Of a stretch of 46,257 bases of DNA, positions 7,924-16,971 are shown one piece after another (position 1 is the first letter of the stretch; the number at the start of each line of letters is the position of its first letter). Source of the stretch: Gammaproteobacteria bacterium. GTDB taxonomy: Bacteria > Pseudomonadota > Gammaproteobacteria > UBA6429 > Thiohalophilaceae. The translations under genes were made by a program, and so were the position numbers. The stretch is from the NCBI GenBank assembly GCA_029881995.1, contig JAOULO010000026.1, positions 1 to 46,257 of the forward strand, in the 5' to 3' direction. The notes below the pieces were generated by a model that was given only the letters and a program-made list of their open reading frames with translations, ran no database searches and was not told where the DNA came from.

Positions 7924-8799
7924 CTAGGGTTTGTTTCCACGCCGAAGTTCCGTGTTTTTCATCTGGCTGTATTCCGCCATGGAACCATCATAAAGTCGGA
8001 TATTGGTGTAACCAAGCTTTCGTAGGGTAAAGTAACTGTGCGAAGCACGGTGACCAGATCGGCAATAAACAATAATTTGTTGTTTTTTGTCATTAATCTT
8101 TAGCTGATTGATTCGATTTAATAACGATGAGTCTGACTGTATTTGAAATGCGTCGTTAAAATTGACGTTATCTTCCCAATTCCACCATAAAGCGCCAGGT
8201 ATATGGCCACTACGTTTTTGACGTGGATGTCCGGTATACTCATCTTGACTTCTGACATCGAGTAGAACTTGTTTGGCGTGACTGATATCACTCAGTTTGG
8301 CCAGATTGTCTCGTCCAGATTTAAGGTTTGGTTGATATTGAGTTTTGGGGTAGTTCTTGTGATTGGCAACAACCTTACGGCCCTCAAGAATCCATTTAAC
8401 CAGTCCACCATTCAAGATAGATAGTTTTTGGTGCCCAAGTCTTTCCAGTTCCCAGAACAGCCGTGCTGCATTCAGGCCAGCGGTATCATCATAAATGACG
8501 ATATGCATTGTTGGGTTAATCCCAAGTTGCTCCATGATGGTGGCAATTTTCTGGCTGCCAACACTGACACTAGTTCTTTGACGGGTATGTTGATTGATGG
8601 CGTTATAGGGTAAATGCCTGGCCCCTGGAATATGAAAACGGCTGTATTGCATTGAATCTGACATGTCGATCAAGGCAATTTGTGGGGATTGAAGATTGTT
8701 GGCTAACCAGTCTGTTTCAACAAGGAGTGAGTTTGCCCGAGTTAAGCTTATGCTAAAAGAAAAACATAGAAAAATGATTAAAATCTGAAATTTTGGCAT
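7924..8799 (-). CDS. Periplasmic tandem-rhodanese sulfurtransferase
   Basis: 291 residues with a signal peptide (IIFLCFSFSISLTRA). Two rhodanese domains follow. The N-terminal one carries Asp where the catalytic Cys should be (VIYDDTAGLNAAR), as is normal for tandem enzymes. The C-terminal one has the active loop CRSGHR with Cys246. It should transfer sulfane sulfur from thiosulfate or a related donor to cyanide or a thiol acceptor, outside the cytoplasm. The CRxGxR loop fits thiosulfate:cyanide sulfurtransferases better than mercaptopyruvate enzymes. A role in inorganic sulfur oxidation is likely from the general context but not shown. Confidence 0.88.
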   Translation of the reverse strand: MPKFQILIIFLCFSFSISLTRANSLLVETDWLANNLQSPQIALIDMSDSMQYSRFHIPGARHLPYNAINQHTRQRTSVSVGSQKIATIMEQLGINPTMHIVIYDDTAGLNAARLFWELERLGHQKLSILNGGLVKWILEGRKVVANHKNYPKTQYQPNLKSGRDNLAKLSDISHAKQVLLDVRSQDEYTGHPRQKRSGHIPGALWWNWEDNVNFNDAFQIQSDSSLLNRINQLKINDKKQQIIVYCRSGHRASHSYFTLRKLGYTNIRLYDGSMAEYSQMKNTELRRGNKP

Positions 8800-8942
8800 G
8801 TAAAAAAATCCTAGTAATTACCTAATTAACTGACAGTTTTGTGAAAAAATTCCTGATGTAAAAGCAAAAATATCCGATAAGACATTCTATAACAAGAAAA
8901 GTTTTGCCTTCTATGCTGTTAGCAACAATCAGGAATAAATAA

Positions 8943-9845
8943 ATGTCTCAGGCCGATCTGGTAAAAACCGCAGATAAATCAATTTCAAACCATGAAATAT
9001 TTGGAAACCTGTTAAAACAGGAGGAAAAACAATTTCTTATGGATCGGGGAATTGTTTGCAGCTACGGTACAGGCCAGGTGATTTGTCAACAAAATGAACG
9101 TAAATCCAGTCTGTATATTGTTTTACTGGGTGAGGTGGAGGTGAATGAAGGTGATGGGCACAACAAAGTTGTTCTTGCCCATCTTGATAAAGGTGAAGTG
9201 TTCGGTGAGATTTCTGCTCTATTTGGTATTCCACGTGTTTCAAATGTTGTAGCCTCCAAGCCAACAGTAGTGCTTGAAATTACAGGTACAATATTTGAAG
9301 AGGTTATTAAAAAAAATCCAACCTTACTTAAAGCTATTGTACAACGGTTCGGTGATCGTATTGTTGAAACGGCCCTGAGAACGATTCCTTTTTTACGGTA
9401 CCTCCCCGTCGATTCATTGCAAAAGCTTATTAGTGAGTCGTCACTGGTTAGTGTAATCCCGGACAATCTGATTGTGAAAGAAGGAGAGCAGGGTGATGCC
9501 ATGTTTATCATTATCCATGGTGCAGCAAAACTCACCCACAACATAAAGGGAGAATCGATTCCACTTGCGATTGCCGGTCCGGGTGACTACTTTGGTGAAT
9601 GGTCAGTGTTAACAGGCGCTCCCAGGACTGCCACAGTAAAGGCATTGTCACATATAGAAATGATCAGAATTGAAAGAAATACCATCCTTGAGTTTATCCA
9701 GGATAACCCGGGTGTTCGTGATCGAATTGATCAAATTGCCCATATGCGACATGACGGAATAATTAAAGAGTACCCTGAAAAAGGTTCTGATAAACAAACC
9801 CGGAAGGTCATCGAGGAAATTAATTCAATTCTGGATAATGATTAA
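8943..9845 (+). CDS. Tandem cyclic-nucleotide-binding domain protein
   Basis: 300 residues with two cNMP-binding (CAP_ED) domains and no DNA-binding or enzymatic domain. The phosphate-binding cassette of domain 1 (84-104) is GEVFGEISALFGIPRVSN, with Gly-Glu and Arg kept but the Ala-Thr after Arg missing. Domain 2 (214-233) is canonical: GDYFGEWSVLTGAPRTATV. The first domain may therefore bind weakly or be structural. The C-terminal 35 residues are charged. An HDOD gene follows after 66 bases, suggesting a signalling pair. Confidence 0.87.
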   Translation: MSQADLVKTADKSISNHEIFGNLLKQEEKQFLMDRGIVCSYGTGQVICQQNERKSSLYIVLLGEVEVNEGDGHNKVVLAHLDKGEVFGEISALFGIPRVSNVVASKPTVVLEITGTIFEEVIKKNPTLLKAIVQRFGDRIVETALRTIPFLRYLPVDSLQKLISESSLVSVIPDNLIVKEGEQGDAMFIIIHGAAKLTHNIKGESIPLAIAGPGDYFGEWSVLTGAPRTATVKALSHIEMIRIERNTILEFIQDNPGVRDRIDQIAHMRHDGIIKEYPEKGSDKQTRKVIEEINSILDND

Positions 9846-9911
9846 TGTATTGAATTAAAATCCGGTATAATCTTTAATATATCTGGAAAGTGTGTTTGAC
9901 GGGAGCAGGTT

Positions 9912-10766
9912 TTGTCTTCACCACTTGAGCAAATCTCAAGTCACTTATTAACCGAGTTTGAAGCGGGGCGTCTTATAGTTCCATCTTTACCCGAAGTGAT
10001 TTCTCGTATCAGTGACGCCATAAATGACAAAAGAAAAGGAACCCAGCAAGTTGCAAAAATCATTCAGCTTGATCCAGGGCTGACAGCCAGATTGATTCAG
10101 ATTGCCAATTCACCTGCTTATCGTAGTTACTTTCCTATTGACTCATGCCAGATGGCAGTCACCCGAATGGGCTTAAGAACAACTCGCAGTATCATTACCG
10201 CTCTTGTATTGCATAATATTTTTAAAATTAAATCTCAGCTTTTACGTAATAGAATGAACAGGCTCTGGCAGCACAGTTGTAATATTGCCGCTATTTGTTA
10301 TGTCCTGGCCCAATTGCACAAGGGTAAGTTAGAACCGGAGAAGGCTTTGCTCGCGGGTTTGGTGCATGACATTGGTGAGCTGCCTGTGTTGCATTATATT
10401 AGTGATTACCCTGACCTGATTGGTTCCGAAAATAATTTGGATGAAATTGTTTCGAGTCTAAAAGGATCGTTGGGTCGGAAGATCCTTCAAAAATGGCAAT
10501 TTAGTACTGATCTAATTGAAGTCCCTGAGTTGGCTGATGAATGGTCCAGGGAAGCCCCTGGTCCGGTAGACTACGTTGATCTGGTCATTGTTGCTCAGGT
10601 GCATGGTTTATTCGGAACGAACCATAGTCAGCAAATCCCACCGTTAGTCGAGCTTCCGGCATTTAATAAAATGTCACTCTCTAAATTGGGGCCTGATGCG
10701 AGTGTTGAACTGCTACATGGAGCTCAGGAGGAGGTTCGGAAAATGCTCAATATACTGGTAAACTAA
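9912..10766 (+). CDS. HDOD domain protein
   Basis: 284 residues from a TTG start with GGGAGCAGG upstream; no ATG fits the family start. It has the HDOD signature: LPSLPEV-like VPSLPEVISRI, then VAKIIQLDPGLTARLIQIANS, and a residual HD pair in LVHDIGELP (His152-Asp153). HDOD proteins are signalling scaffolds, often linked to c-di-GMP, stress or motility control, and usually lack phosphodiesterase activity. It follows the tandem cNMP protein on the same strand. Confidence 0.88.
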   Translation: MSSPLEQISSHLLTEFEAGRLIVPSLPEVISRISDAINDKRKGTQQVAKIIQLDPGLTARLIQIANSPAYRSYFPIDSCQMAVTRMGLRTTRSIITALVLHNIFKIKSQLLRNRMNRLWQHSCNIAAICYVLAQLHKGKLEPEKALLAGLVHDIGELPVLHYISDYPDLIGSENNLDEIVSSLKGSLGRKILQKWQFSTDLIEVPELADEWSREAPGPVDYVDLVIVAQVHGLFGTNHSQQIPPLVELPAFNKMSLSKLGPDASVELLHGAQEEVRKMLNILVN

Positions 10767-10895
10767 GCACCATATTGATACTGGTTCTTGCGCAGTGGAA
10801 AATAACAGGTTTTCGGATTGATGCTTGAAAACAGCTGGCAGCCAGTATAGTGTGTCCAGTGTTTATTTGTCATCAGATTTCAGGAGCAAGGCCTT

Positions 10896-11474
10896 ATGTG
10901 GCAGAAAATTATCCATCTTGTATTTATTTGGGTTTTGAGTTCATCGGCATGGGCTGAAGGGATTGTCGCCACTTTAGGGAGTGATAATGCAAGGTTTTTC
11001 TATTCCACTCAAATGTGGGGCCAACAGGCAGGTCCTGTTGAACTTGAAATGGGCTTGTTTTTTGATGAAGAAAATACCTTCCTGGCCAATCTTGGCATGA
11101 TGTTAAGAAATGACACCATGGATAGCCCGTTTATATTTTCACTGGGTGGCAGAAGCTATTTTGCATCAGTTTCAGAGAAAAACACTACACAGGATTACGA
11201 GGTAGTGGCTTTGGCATTGGGGGCCGAACTTTTGTATGTACCTGATAATTTAGGTGGGCTGGGAATTGGTGCTCAATATTTTTATGCCCCTGATATTCTT
11301 GCGGGGGCTGATGCCGAGGGATTGACTGAGTGGGGTGTCTTTCTTGATTATCAGTTAACGCCACAGTCAAATATATTTATGGGTTATAGAAGCATAGAGG
11401 CCGATATTAAAGATGTTGGTATCGAGGTAGAAATCGATGACAGCTTTTACCTTGGATTCGGTATTCGGTACTAA
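10896..11474 (+). CDS. YfaZ-family outer-membrane protein
   Basis: 192 residues with a signal peptide (WVLSSSAWA-EGI) and a good AGGAG ribosome site. The body is short beta strands with the YfaZ pattern (LGGRSYFAS, ALALGAELLYVP, GGLGIGAQYFYAPDIL) and ends in GFGIRY, an outer-membrane C-terminal aromatic. The family is predicted to be a small porin of unknown substrate. The following HAD gene starts inside its last 38 bases. Confidence 0.83.
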   Translation: MWQKIIHLVFIWVLSSSAWAEGIVATLGSDNARFFYSTQMWGQQAGPVELEMGLFFDEENTFLANLGMMLRNDTMDSPFIFSLGGRSYFASVSEKNTTQDYEVVALALGAELLYVPDNLGGLGIGAQYFYAPDILAGADAEGLTEWGVFLDYQLTPQSNIFMGYRSIEADIKDVGIEVEIDDSFYLGFGIRY

Positions 11475-12188
11475 GTGGACTTATCAGGGACAGATTAAAG
11501 CTGTCTGTTTTGATCTCTTCAAGACTCTGGTTGATGTTGGCCAGGTGCCAGACTCGGTTGGGAGATTTACGACGGATATCCTGGGAGTAGATAGGTTACT
11601 TTGGAGAGAAGCCTGTTTCGGGCCAAATCATAATATTCGAGAGCCTACTGACCCTTTTGAGACACTCCTGAAACTGGCGCGGAGTCTCAAGCCTGATATT
11701 TCGATAGATTTGGTTCAACAGGCCATGATTGAAAGGCAGTTCCGTTTTGATTATGCCCTGACCCACGTAGATAAAGATATTTTACGGTCACTTCAGTCTA
11801 TTCGTAACAGGAATTTCAGAACCGGGCTTATCTTCAATGCCTCCTCTAGTGAAATCAGTGCCTGGCCACAGTCTCCACTTGCAGAATTATTTGATGTCGC
11901 CACCTTTAGTTGTGAATGTGGACACGAAAAACCAGAATTTCAATATACCAAAAGACATTAGCCCAGCTTGGGGTACAGGCAAGAGATACATTGTTTGTAG
12001 GTGACGGGGGTAGTGATGAGCATCTGGGAGCTAAATTGTCAGGGGTGAAACCAATAATGATCACTCACTATCAACACGATGGTTCGAAATCGATGTTGCT
12101 AGAAAGATACCGCGATGTATTGGCGGGAGTGGTTAAAGATCTGGTTGAACTGAAAGTTGCTTTGAAAAGAATTAGAAAGAGGGCATGA
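11437..12188 (+). pseudogene. HAD-superfamily hydrolase gene interrupted by a frameshift
   Basis: Frame 1 (11437-11961) gives IKAVCFDLFKTLVD (HAD motif I, Asp nucleophile and Asp+2 replaced by Phe-Lys spacing as FDLFKT), the cap helices and the start of motif III in CECGHEKPEF. It then runs into a stop. A frame shifted by one base continues with IYQKTLAQLGV and motif IV FVGDGGSDEHLGAKL, to 12188. Joining KPEF-S-IYQKTL restores a normal protein of about 250 residues and needs just one extra base near 11940, for example TTTT instead of TTT. It is either a recent mutation or a sequencing error; no slippery heptamer is visible. GAGG lies before the first ATG, which overlaps the YfaZ gene. Confidence 0.8.
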
Positions 12189-12205
12189 AGCCCCCTATAT
12201 GAAAC

Positions 12206-12571
12206 TTAAAGAGCCATTTCTTTCAGGTTTTTAAGCGGCTGTACCTTAACAACATTACGGGCTGGTTTGGCCTTGAATACGGTGGGCTCACCGGTAAACG
12301 GGTTGATCCCTTTACGGGCCTTGGTTGCAGGTTTTCTGACGACTTTGATCTTTAGCAAACCAGGCAGGGTGAAAATACCAGCTCCATTACGCTTAACATG
12401 TCCATTAATCAGTGAGGCCAGTTCATCAAAAACGGCCACAACTTCTTTTTTCTTCATGTCAGTGTTTTCAGCAATGGTGGTGAATAATTGAGACTTGGTT
12501 AATGGTTCTTTGATAGTTTTTACAGTTGCTTGTTTTGCAGTTTTTTTCTTAGCTTTTTTCTTAGCGGCCAT
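12206..12571 (-). CDS. HU-family DNA-binding protein with Lys-rich N-terminal tail
   Basis: 121 residues. After an AAKKKAKKKTAK tail of about 20 residues comes an HU/IHF fold (LTKSQLFTTIAENTDMKKKEV, then the DNA-binding arm around GINPFTGEPTVFKAKPARNVVKV). Pro in the NPFTGEP arm tip is as in HU. The tail recalls eukaryotic H1-like or AlgP-like tails and probably adds non-specific DNA affinity. GGGAG precedes the ATG. A nucleoid-associated role is expected. Confidence 0.9.
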   Translation of the reverse strand: MAAKKKAKKKTAKQATVKTIKEPLTKSQLFTTIAENTDMKKKEVVAVFDELASLINGHVKRNGAGIFTLPGLLKIKVVRKPATKARKGINPFTGEPTVFKAKPARNVVKVQPLKNLKEMAL

Positions 12572-12782
12572 ATATTCGCTCCCGAAAATTAGTGTTATTT
12601 TTAAATCAGGTAGATGAACCTACCACAGGTTTTGTTAATTTGGGGCTACTATACAAGGCTTTTTTGCAAAACGGTATACTCAAAATAAAAAAACATGTGA
12701 TTTTTTGCAGAAAAAAGTGTTTTTCTGACATGGTTGATCAATTTATTTAGACTTAATTGGAATATCAAAGAATTAAAATATT

Positions 12783-13190
12783 ATGATTGAAAGATTGCAA
12801 ATAAATGTTAAAGGGCAGGGGCTACATCTGATTACATCAGATGTATCTCGAATACTATCCGGGATGAAGATTACTGAAGGCTTATGTACCCTGTTTCTAA
12901 GGCATACCTCGGCAAGTCTGGTTATACAGGAAAATGCTGATCCATCCGCGAGACGTGACCTTGAAGCATGGTTAAACCGGCTGGTACCTGAAAATGATCC
13001 ACTTTATACACATACCCTGGAAGGGCCTGATGATATGCCTGCCCATATAAAAACGGCGCTAACTGCCTCCTCACTTTCTATCCCCGTTTTTGACGGTCGA
13101 CTTTTGTTAGGAACATGGCAAGGCATTTATTTATGGGAGCATAGGTATTATTCCGGACAACGTGAGCTGGTCGTTCATTTAACAGACTAA
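12783..13190 (+). CDS. yjbQ: YjbQ (UPF0047) family protein
   Basis: 135 residues, full length for the family. Conserved segments are LRHTSASLVIQENADP, HTLEGPDDMPAHIK and GTWQGIYLWEHR, the last with the Trp and Glu-His typical of UPF0047. The E. coli homologue has weak thiamine-phosphate synthase activity; its true role is unsettled. A Rieske protein gene starts 16 bases later on the same strand. Confidence 0.9.
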   Translation: MIERLQINVKGQGLHLITSDVSRILSGMKITEGLCTLFLRHTSASLVIQENADPSARRDLEAWLNRLVPENDPLYTHTLEGPDDMPAHIKTALTASSLSIPVFDGRLLLGTWQGIYLWEHRYYSGQRELVVHLTD

Positions 13191-13206
13191 ATGAGTTTCG
13201 GCGTAT

Positions 13207-13542
13207 ATGGTTGAACAGGTTATCATTGCAATAGATGAGCTCACTGATTCAGGGGCAAAGAGTTTTGTTGTTTCCAGCCTTGAGGGAGAAATTGAGGGAT
13301 TTGTAATATATTTTTCGGGTGAAGTCAGGGCCTATCAAAATAGTTGCCCTCATACTGGGGTTACCCTGAACTGGTCAGATAATCAATTTTTTGATGGTGA
13401 TCACAATTTGATCATGTGTAGTTTACATGGTGCCCTGTTTCAGCCCCTTGATGGCTATTGTGTATGGGGCCCCTGCCAGGGTGAATCGCTAAAATCTTTA
13501 CCAGTTGAGCTTGTTGGAGGGCAGGTCGTTATCTATATTTGA
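13207..13542 (+). CDS. Rieske [2Fe-2S] ferredoxin-like protein
   Basis: 111 residues, soluble, with no signal or membrane segment. The cluster ligands are present: Cys47-x-His49 in CPHTGVTLN and Cys71-x2-His74 in CSLHGALF, plus Cys85 and Cys90 in GYCVWGPCQG, a frequent extra pair in this group. It could be a small electron carrier, or a ferredoxin component for an oxygenase that is not in this window. It probably forms an operon with the YjbQ gene 16 bases upstream. Confidence 0.9.
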   Translation: MVEQVIIAIDELTDSGAKSFVVSSLEGEIEGFVIYFSGEVRAYQNSCPHTGVTLNWSDNQFFDGDHNLIMCSLHGALFQPLDGYCVWGPCQGESLKSLPVELVGGQVVIYI

Positions 13543-13656
13543 AACTATAGCGAAATTTGGGGTAAAGCTTTATTTTTCTGTGCCGATAGACCAGTACTAA
13601 GCGAGTTAGTTGACTATGTTTAGATGTGGGATGAGATAAGCCGTTTTTAAGTAGCC

Positions 13657-14241
13657 ATGCCTTTTATGAAACCTCTTTATTTACGATCTATAGTCGTGAT
13701 GGTGCTGGTTCTCCTGAGTGGGACAACCTTTGCCAAAACTGTCTATGTTAATGATCAAATTCGAGTGGGCCTCCGTCCAGAACCTAATAATGATGCCGCA
13801 CCTCTGACCGTTGTTGCCACAGGCGATAAGCTGGAATTACTGGATAAAGATTCAGGTTATGTTCTGGTTAGAACCGCAGAAGGTACTGAAGGCTGGATTA
13901 AGGAGATCTACACAACTGCAACTGTTCCTGCCATTGTTCAGCTACGTAGTCTTAACCAGAAAGCAGGTGGAACGGACGTTAAACTGCAGGAATTAAACAA
14001 GCAGATTACTTTGATGGAATCTGCCAATAAAGTTCTCACTGAGGAATTAGAGGAAGTAAAGAACGAGAAAAGTAAGTACCAATTACAACTAATGGCACTA
14101 AAGAGTGGACAGGGTGGCAGTGGTTGGTTCTTCTGGTTGGGTGGTATTGTAGTATTTACTATTGCCAGTTTTATTCTGGGTATGTACTGGTACAGAAACC
14201 AGGCCATGAAACGCCTCGGTGGACTCCGAATTTATTTTTAA
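13657..14241 (+). CDS. SH3-domain, coiled-coil, C-terminally anchored membrane protein
   Basis: 194 residues: signal peptide (VVMVLVLLSGTTFA), a bacterial SH3 domain (about 28-95, VYVNDQIRVGLRPEPN to GTEGWIKEIYTT), a coiled coil (about 105-145) and a C-terminal transmembrane helix (GWFFWLGGIVVFTIASFILGMYW) with a short basic tail. This is the layout of the TIGR04211-type SH3-and-anchor family (YgiM-like), found next to varied genes in gammaproteobacteria; function is unknown. Met4 is an alternative start. Confidence 0.87.
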   Translation: MPFMKPLYLRSIVVMVLVLLSGTTFAKTVYVNDQIRVGLRPEPNNDAAPLTVVATGDKLELLDKDSGYVLVRTAEGTEGWIKEIYTTATVPAIVQLRSLNQKAGGTDVKLQELNKQITLMESANKVLTEELEEVKNEKSKYQLQLMALKSGQGGSGWFFWLGGIVVFTIASFILGMYWYRNQAMKRLGGLRIYF

Positions 14242-14369
14242 ATTCTATTAATATTCTTAAATTGGTTAAAATTCATCCTGTTTCTGAGTTTTAACCTTAA
14301 TTTGTGAATCTTTTCCTCTAACGGGTGTTTACCCGGGATGCCTATACAGGGTATTAATGATTCTGATTA

Positions 14370-15572
14370 ATGCCTCGGGGAAGAGTCAGGACATTGGCGA
14401 ATAAAGACACCACAAGCATTGAGCAACTAAAAGGCCTGGAGCCTTTATCAACTTTGTCAGATGAACGTCTGGAAGAGTTGCTTCCCTTAACTGAAATTAA
14501 ATTTCTGGCAATTGGTCAGAGTTTGTTTCGGGAAGGAGATGTAGATAACCAACTGGTGTATTTACTCAATGGGGATGTTAGGGTTCATTCTTCTGACGAT
14601 AAGTTAGACACGGTAATATCGCATAAAACCAGGGAAGCTTGCTTTCCCCTTGATGATAGTCAGCCCCATATGATGTCAGGTACAGCGCTTGGTAAAGTCA
14701 TAGCCCTGTATATCGATAACAGTGTGCTGGATTATCTGATGATGTGGGATCAGATGGCGATTGAAGATAGTCTGATGAATTCAGTCGAAAATTTATTACC
14801 AGAAGAAGCTGGACAGTCAGAACCTCTATCATTCATTGATACCATCACACTTCACGAGCCTGTTTCACCAAGTTATCATGATCTAGATACACCGGAACAT
14901 CAAAACTGGATACGTCGCATGCGACAGGTGATGGCTTTTCGTAATTTACCCCCTGCCAATTTAAGAACCTTACTGGATAGAATGGAGACGGTGGACGTCA
15001 AGGCAGGTGATGTGATTGTCAAACAGGGTGAGCAAGGTGATTACTATTATGTTCTAACTGATGGTAAAGCCCGTGTCACACAAAGTGTAGAGTTGGCCAG
15101 TTTGGGAGGCGGAGACAGTTTTGGGGAAGAGGCGCTTATCTCGGGCGCTACCCGTAATGCGACTGTGATCATGCAGGAAGATGGCCAGTTAATGCGCCTA
15201 TCAAAGCAGGATTTTAATTCGTTGTTAAAGGAACCAATGCTAAAACGTCTATCAGCAGAAGAGGCTCAACAAAGAATTAAACAGGGAGCCTGCTGGCTGG
15301 ATGTTCGCTATGCACGGGAGCATCACCATCAACGGTTGCCTGGTTCAATTAATATTCCATTACACGAGTTACGTTCACGGTTGGAAGAGCTGGATAAGTC
15401 AATTCATTACATCTGTTATTGTGGCACGGGTAGAAGGAGTTCGGCGGCAGCGTTTTTGTTGTCACAGAAGGGATTTATAGCCAGTGTTCTAAATGGTGGA
15501 ATCCAGATACTGGCGGGAGACAAGCTTTCAGCCGGGCGGCCAGCTAAAAGACCGGCCACCGAGGAGGTGTAG
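14370..15572 (+). CDS. cNMP-binding / cNMP-binding / rhodanese fusion protein
   Basis: 400 residues and no signal peptide, so cytoplasmic. Residues of about 25-130 form a degenerate cNMP-binding fold ([20 protein letters not shown]) with no phosphate-binding cassette. Residues of about 190-285 form an intact cNMP domain with [19 protein letters not shown]. Residues of about 285-380 are a rhodanese domain ([27 protein letters not shown]) with active loop CGTGRR, Cys351. It joins nucleotide sensing to sulfane-sulfur chemistry in one chain. The start is uncertain (ATG 14370 or TTG 14394). The last 45 bases overlap the convergent HIT gene. Confidence 0.9.
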   Translation: MPRGRVRTLANKDTTSIEQLKGLEPLSTLSDERLEELLPLTEIKFLAIGQSLFREGDVDNQLVYLLNGDVRVHSSDDKLDTVISHKTREACFPLDDSQPHMMSGTALGKVIALYIDNSVLDYLMMWDQMAIEDSLMNSVENLLPEEAGQSEPLSFIDTITLHEPVSPSYHDLDTPEHQNWIRRMRQVMAFRNLPPANLRTLLDRMETVDVKAGDVIVKQGEQGDYYYVLTDGKARVTQSVELASLGGGDSFGEEALISGATRNATVIMQEDGQLMRLSKQDFNSLLKEPMLKRLSAEEAQQRIKQGACWLDVRYAREHHHQRLPGSINIPLHELRSRLEELDKSIHYICYCGTGRRSSAAAFLLSQKGFIASVLNGGIQILAGDKLSAGRPAKRPATEEV

Positions 15573-15869
15573 GTGAATATGGAACACCGTCTGACCTCCG
15601 TGGTCATTGCAGTTCATTGTTAAACGATAGCCATCATCGGCAAAACCTAATTGCTTGGCCAGCATACTGGCTGTCCTCATAAGCTTCCCAGCAACAAGCT
15701 CATCATCTTCGGTAAGATCATTTGCTGTACTGATATGTTTTTTAGGAATGCACAGAATGTGAGTTGGGGCCTGGGGATTGATATCACGAAAGGCCAGAAC
15801 ATCCTCATCCTGATAAACGATATCCGCCGGGATTTTGCTATCAATAATATTACAGAATAGACAACTCAT
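15528..15869 (-). CDS. hinT: HIT-family purine nucleoside phosphoramidase (HinT-like)
   Basis: 113 residues, full length. It begins [20 protein letters not shown] and has the histidine triad HIHLHLLGG with His97, His99 and His101. It ends GRSFSWPPG, matching HinT proteins, which hydrolyse AMP-lysine and related phosphoramidates. The 3' end overlaps the cNMP-rhodanese gene by 45 bases in tail-to-tail orientation. Upstream on the same strand are the aldo/keto reductase (41-base gap) and FIST genes. Confidence 0.93.
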   Translation of the reverse strand: MSCLFCNIIDSKIPADIVYQDEDVLAFRDINPQAPTHILCIPKKHISTANDLTEDDELVAGKLMRTASMLAKQLGFADDGYRLTMNCNDHGGQTVFHIHLHLLGGRSFSWPPG

Positions 15870-15910
15870 CTTGGTTTCCTCTCTACTTGTTTCTCGTAAA
15901 TTGGGCCTGT

Positions 15911-16957
15911 TTAAGGACTGGGATTGGGATGTTGCTTGTGGATGGCTTCTATACCACTGATGACTTCCTCGCTCAGTTCAATATTGATACTGTCGATATT
16001 ACTTTTTAACTGCTCCAGGTTTGTTGCACCAATGATATTACTGGTAAGAAAGTCCTGCCGGTTGATAAAGGCCAGTGCCATCTGAGCCGGATCCAGTTCA
16101 TGTTGTCGTGCCAGTGCAACATAAGCCTCGGTTGCTGCCACAGCCTCATCGTTCATATAGCGGTTGTAATCCGGCCAGTTGGTAATGCGTGCCCCTTCTG
16201 GTCTGGCACCGCCTGCATATTTACCCGACAGAACACCAAAGCCAAGTGGTGAATAGGCAAGTAAGCCACATTGTTCACGTATTGAGATTTCTGCCAAACC
16301 AATTTCATAACTGCGGTTCAGCAAGCTATAGGGATTTTGTACACTGACAATTTTTGGCATGTCATGCTTTTCAGCTGCATGTAAAAACCTTGTTACACCC
16401 CAGGGGGTTTCATTGGACAGGCCGATGTGACGCACCTTGCCGGTTTTAACAATGTCGTTTAATACTGACAGGGTTTCTTCAATGGGGACGGGTTGATCCT
16501 CGGGATCATGTTTATAGCCCAGCTTGCCAAAGAAATTGGTTTTACGACCCGGCCAGTGTAACTGGTAGAGGTCAAGGTAATCGGTCTGTAACCGATTCAG
16601 GCTGGCCTCCAGGGCAGCCTCGATGTTCTGGCGATCGAAACAGCGGGTGGCTTCATCTCTGATATGGGGCAGCCAACCATCGGCAGGGCCTGCTACCTTG
16701 CTGGCCAGGATAATATCCTGTCGATTGCCTCGGGCCTTGAACCATTCGCCAATGATGATTTCAGTCTGGCCATAGGTTTCAGCCTTCGGTGTGATCGGAT
16801 ACAACTCAGCGGCATCGAAAAAGTTGATACCCTGCGTAATGGCGTAGTCCATTTGTGCAAAGGCCTCTTGCTGGGTGTTCTGTTCACCCCAGGTCATGGT
16901 ACCCAGGCAGATCCGGCTGACTTCTAAATCGGTTTGTCCTAACTGGCTATATTGCAT
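15911..16957 (-). CDS. Aldo/keto reductase (Tas-like)
   Basis: 348 residues. Family motifs: [24 protein letters not shown] at the start, catalytic Asp and Tyr in [10 protein letters not shown], Lys in ILASKVAG, His in YQLHWPG, and the NADPH-binding C-terminal segment ([15 protein letters not shown]). The length and the [11 protein letters not shown] insert match the Tas subgroup of NADP(H)-dependent reductases. The substrate is not known. It starts 14 bases after the FIST gene stop and is probably cotranscribed with it. Confidence 0.92.
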   Translation of the reverse strand: MQYSQLGQTDLEVSRICLGTMTWGEQNTQQEAFAQMDYAITQGINFFDAAELYPITPKAETYGQTEIIIGEWFKARGNRQDIILASKVAGPADGWLPHIRDEATRCFDRQNIEAALEASLNRLQTDYLDLYQLHWPGRKTNFFGKLGYKHDPEDQPVPIEETLSVLNDIVKTGKVRHIGLSNETPWGVTRFLHAAEKHDMPKIVSVQNPYSLLNRSYEIGLAEISIREQCGLLAYSPLGFGVLSGKYAGGARPEGARITNWPDYNRYMNDEAVAATEAYVALARQHELDPAQMALAFINRQDFLTSNIIGATNLEQLKSNIDSINIELSEEVISGIEAIHKQHPNPSP

Positions 16958-16971
16958 TGATTCACCTGTCT

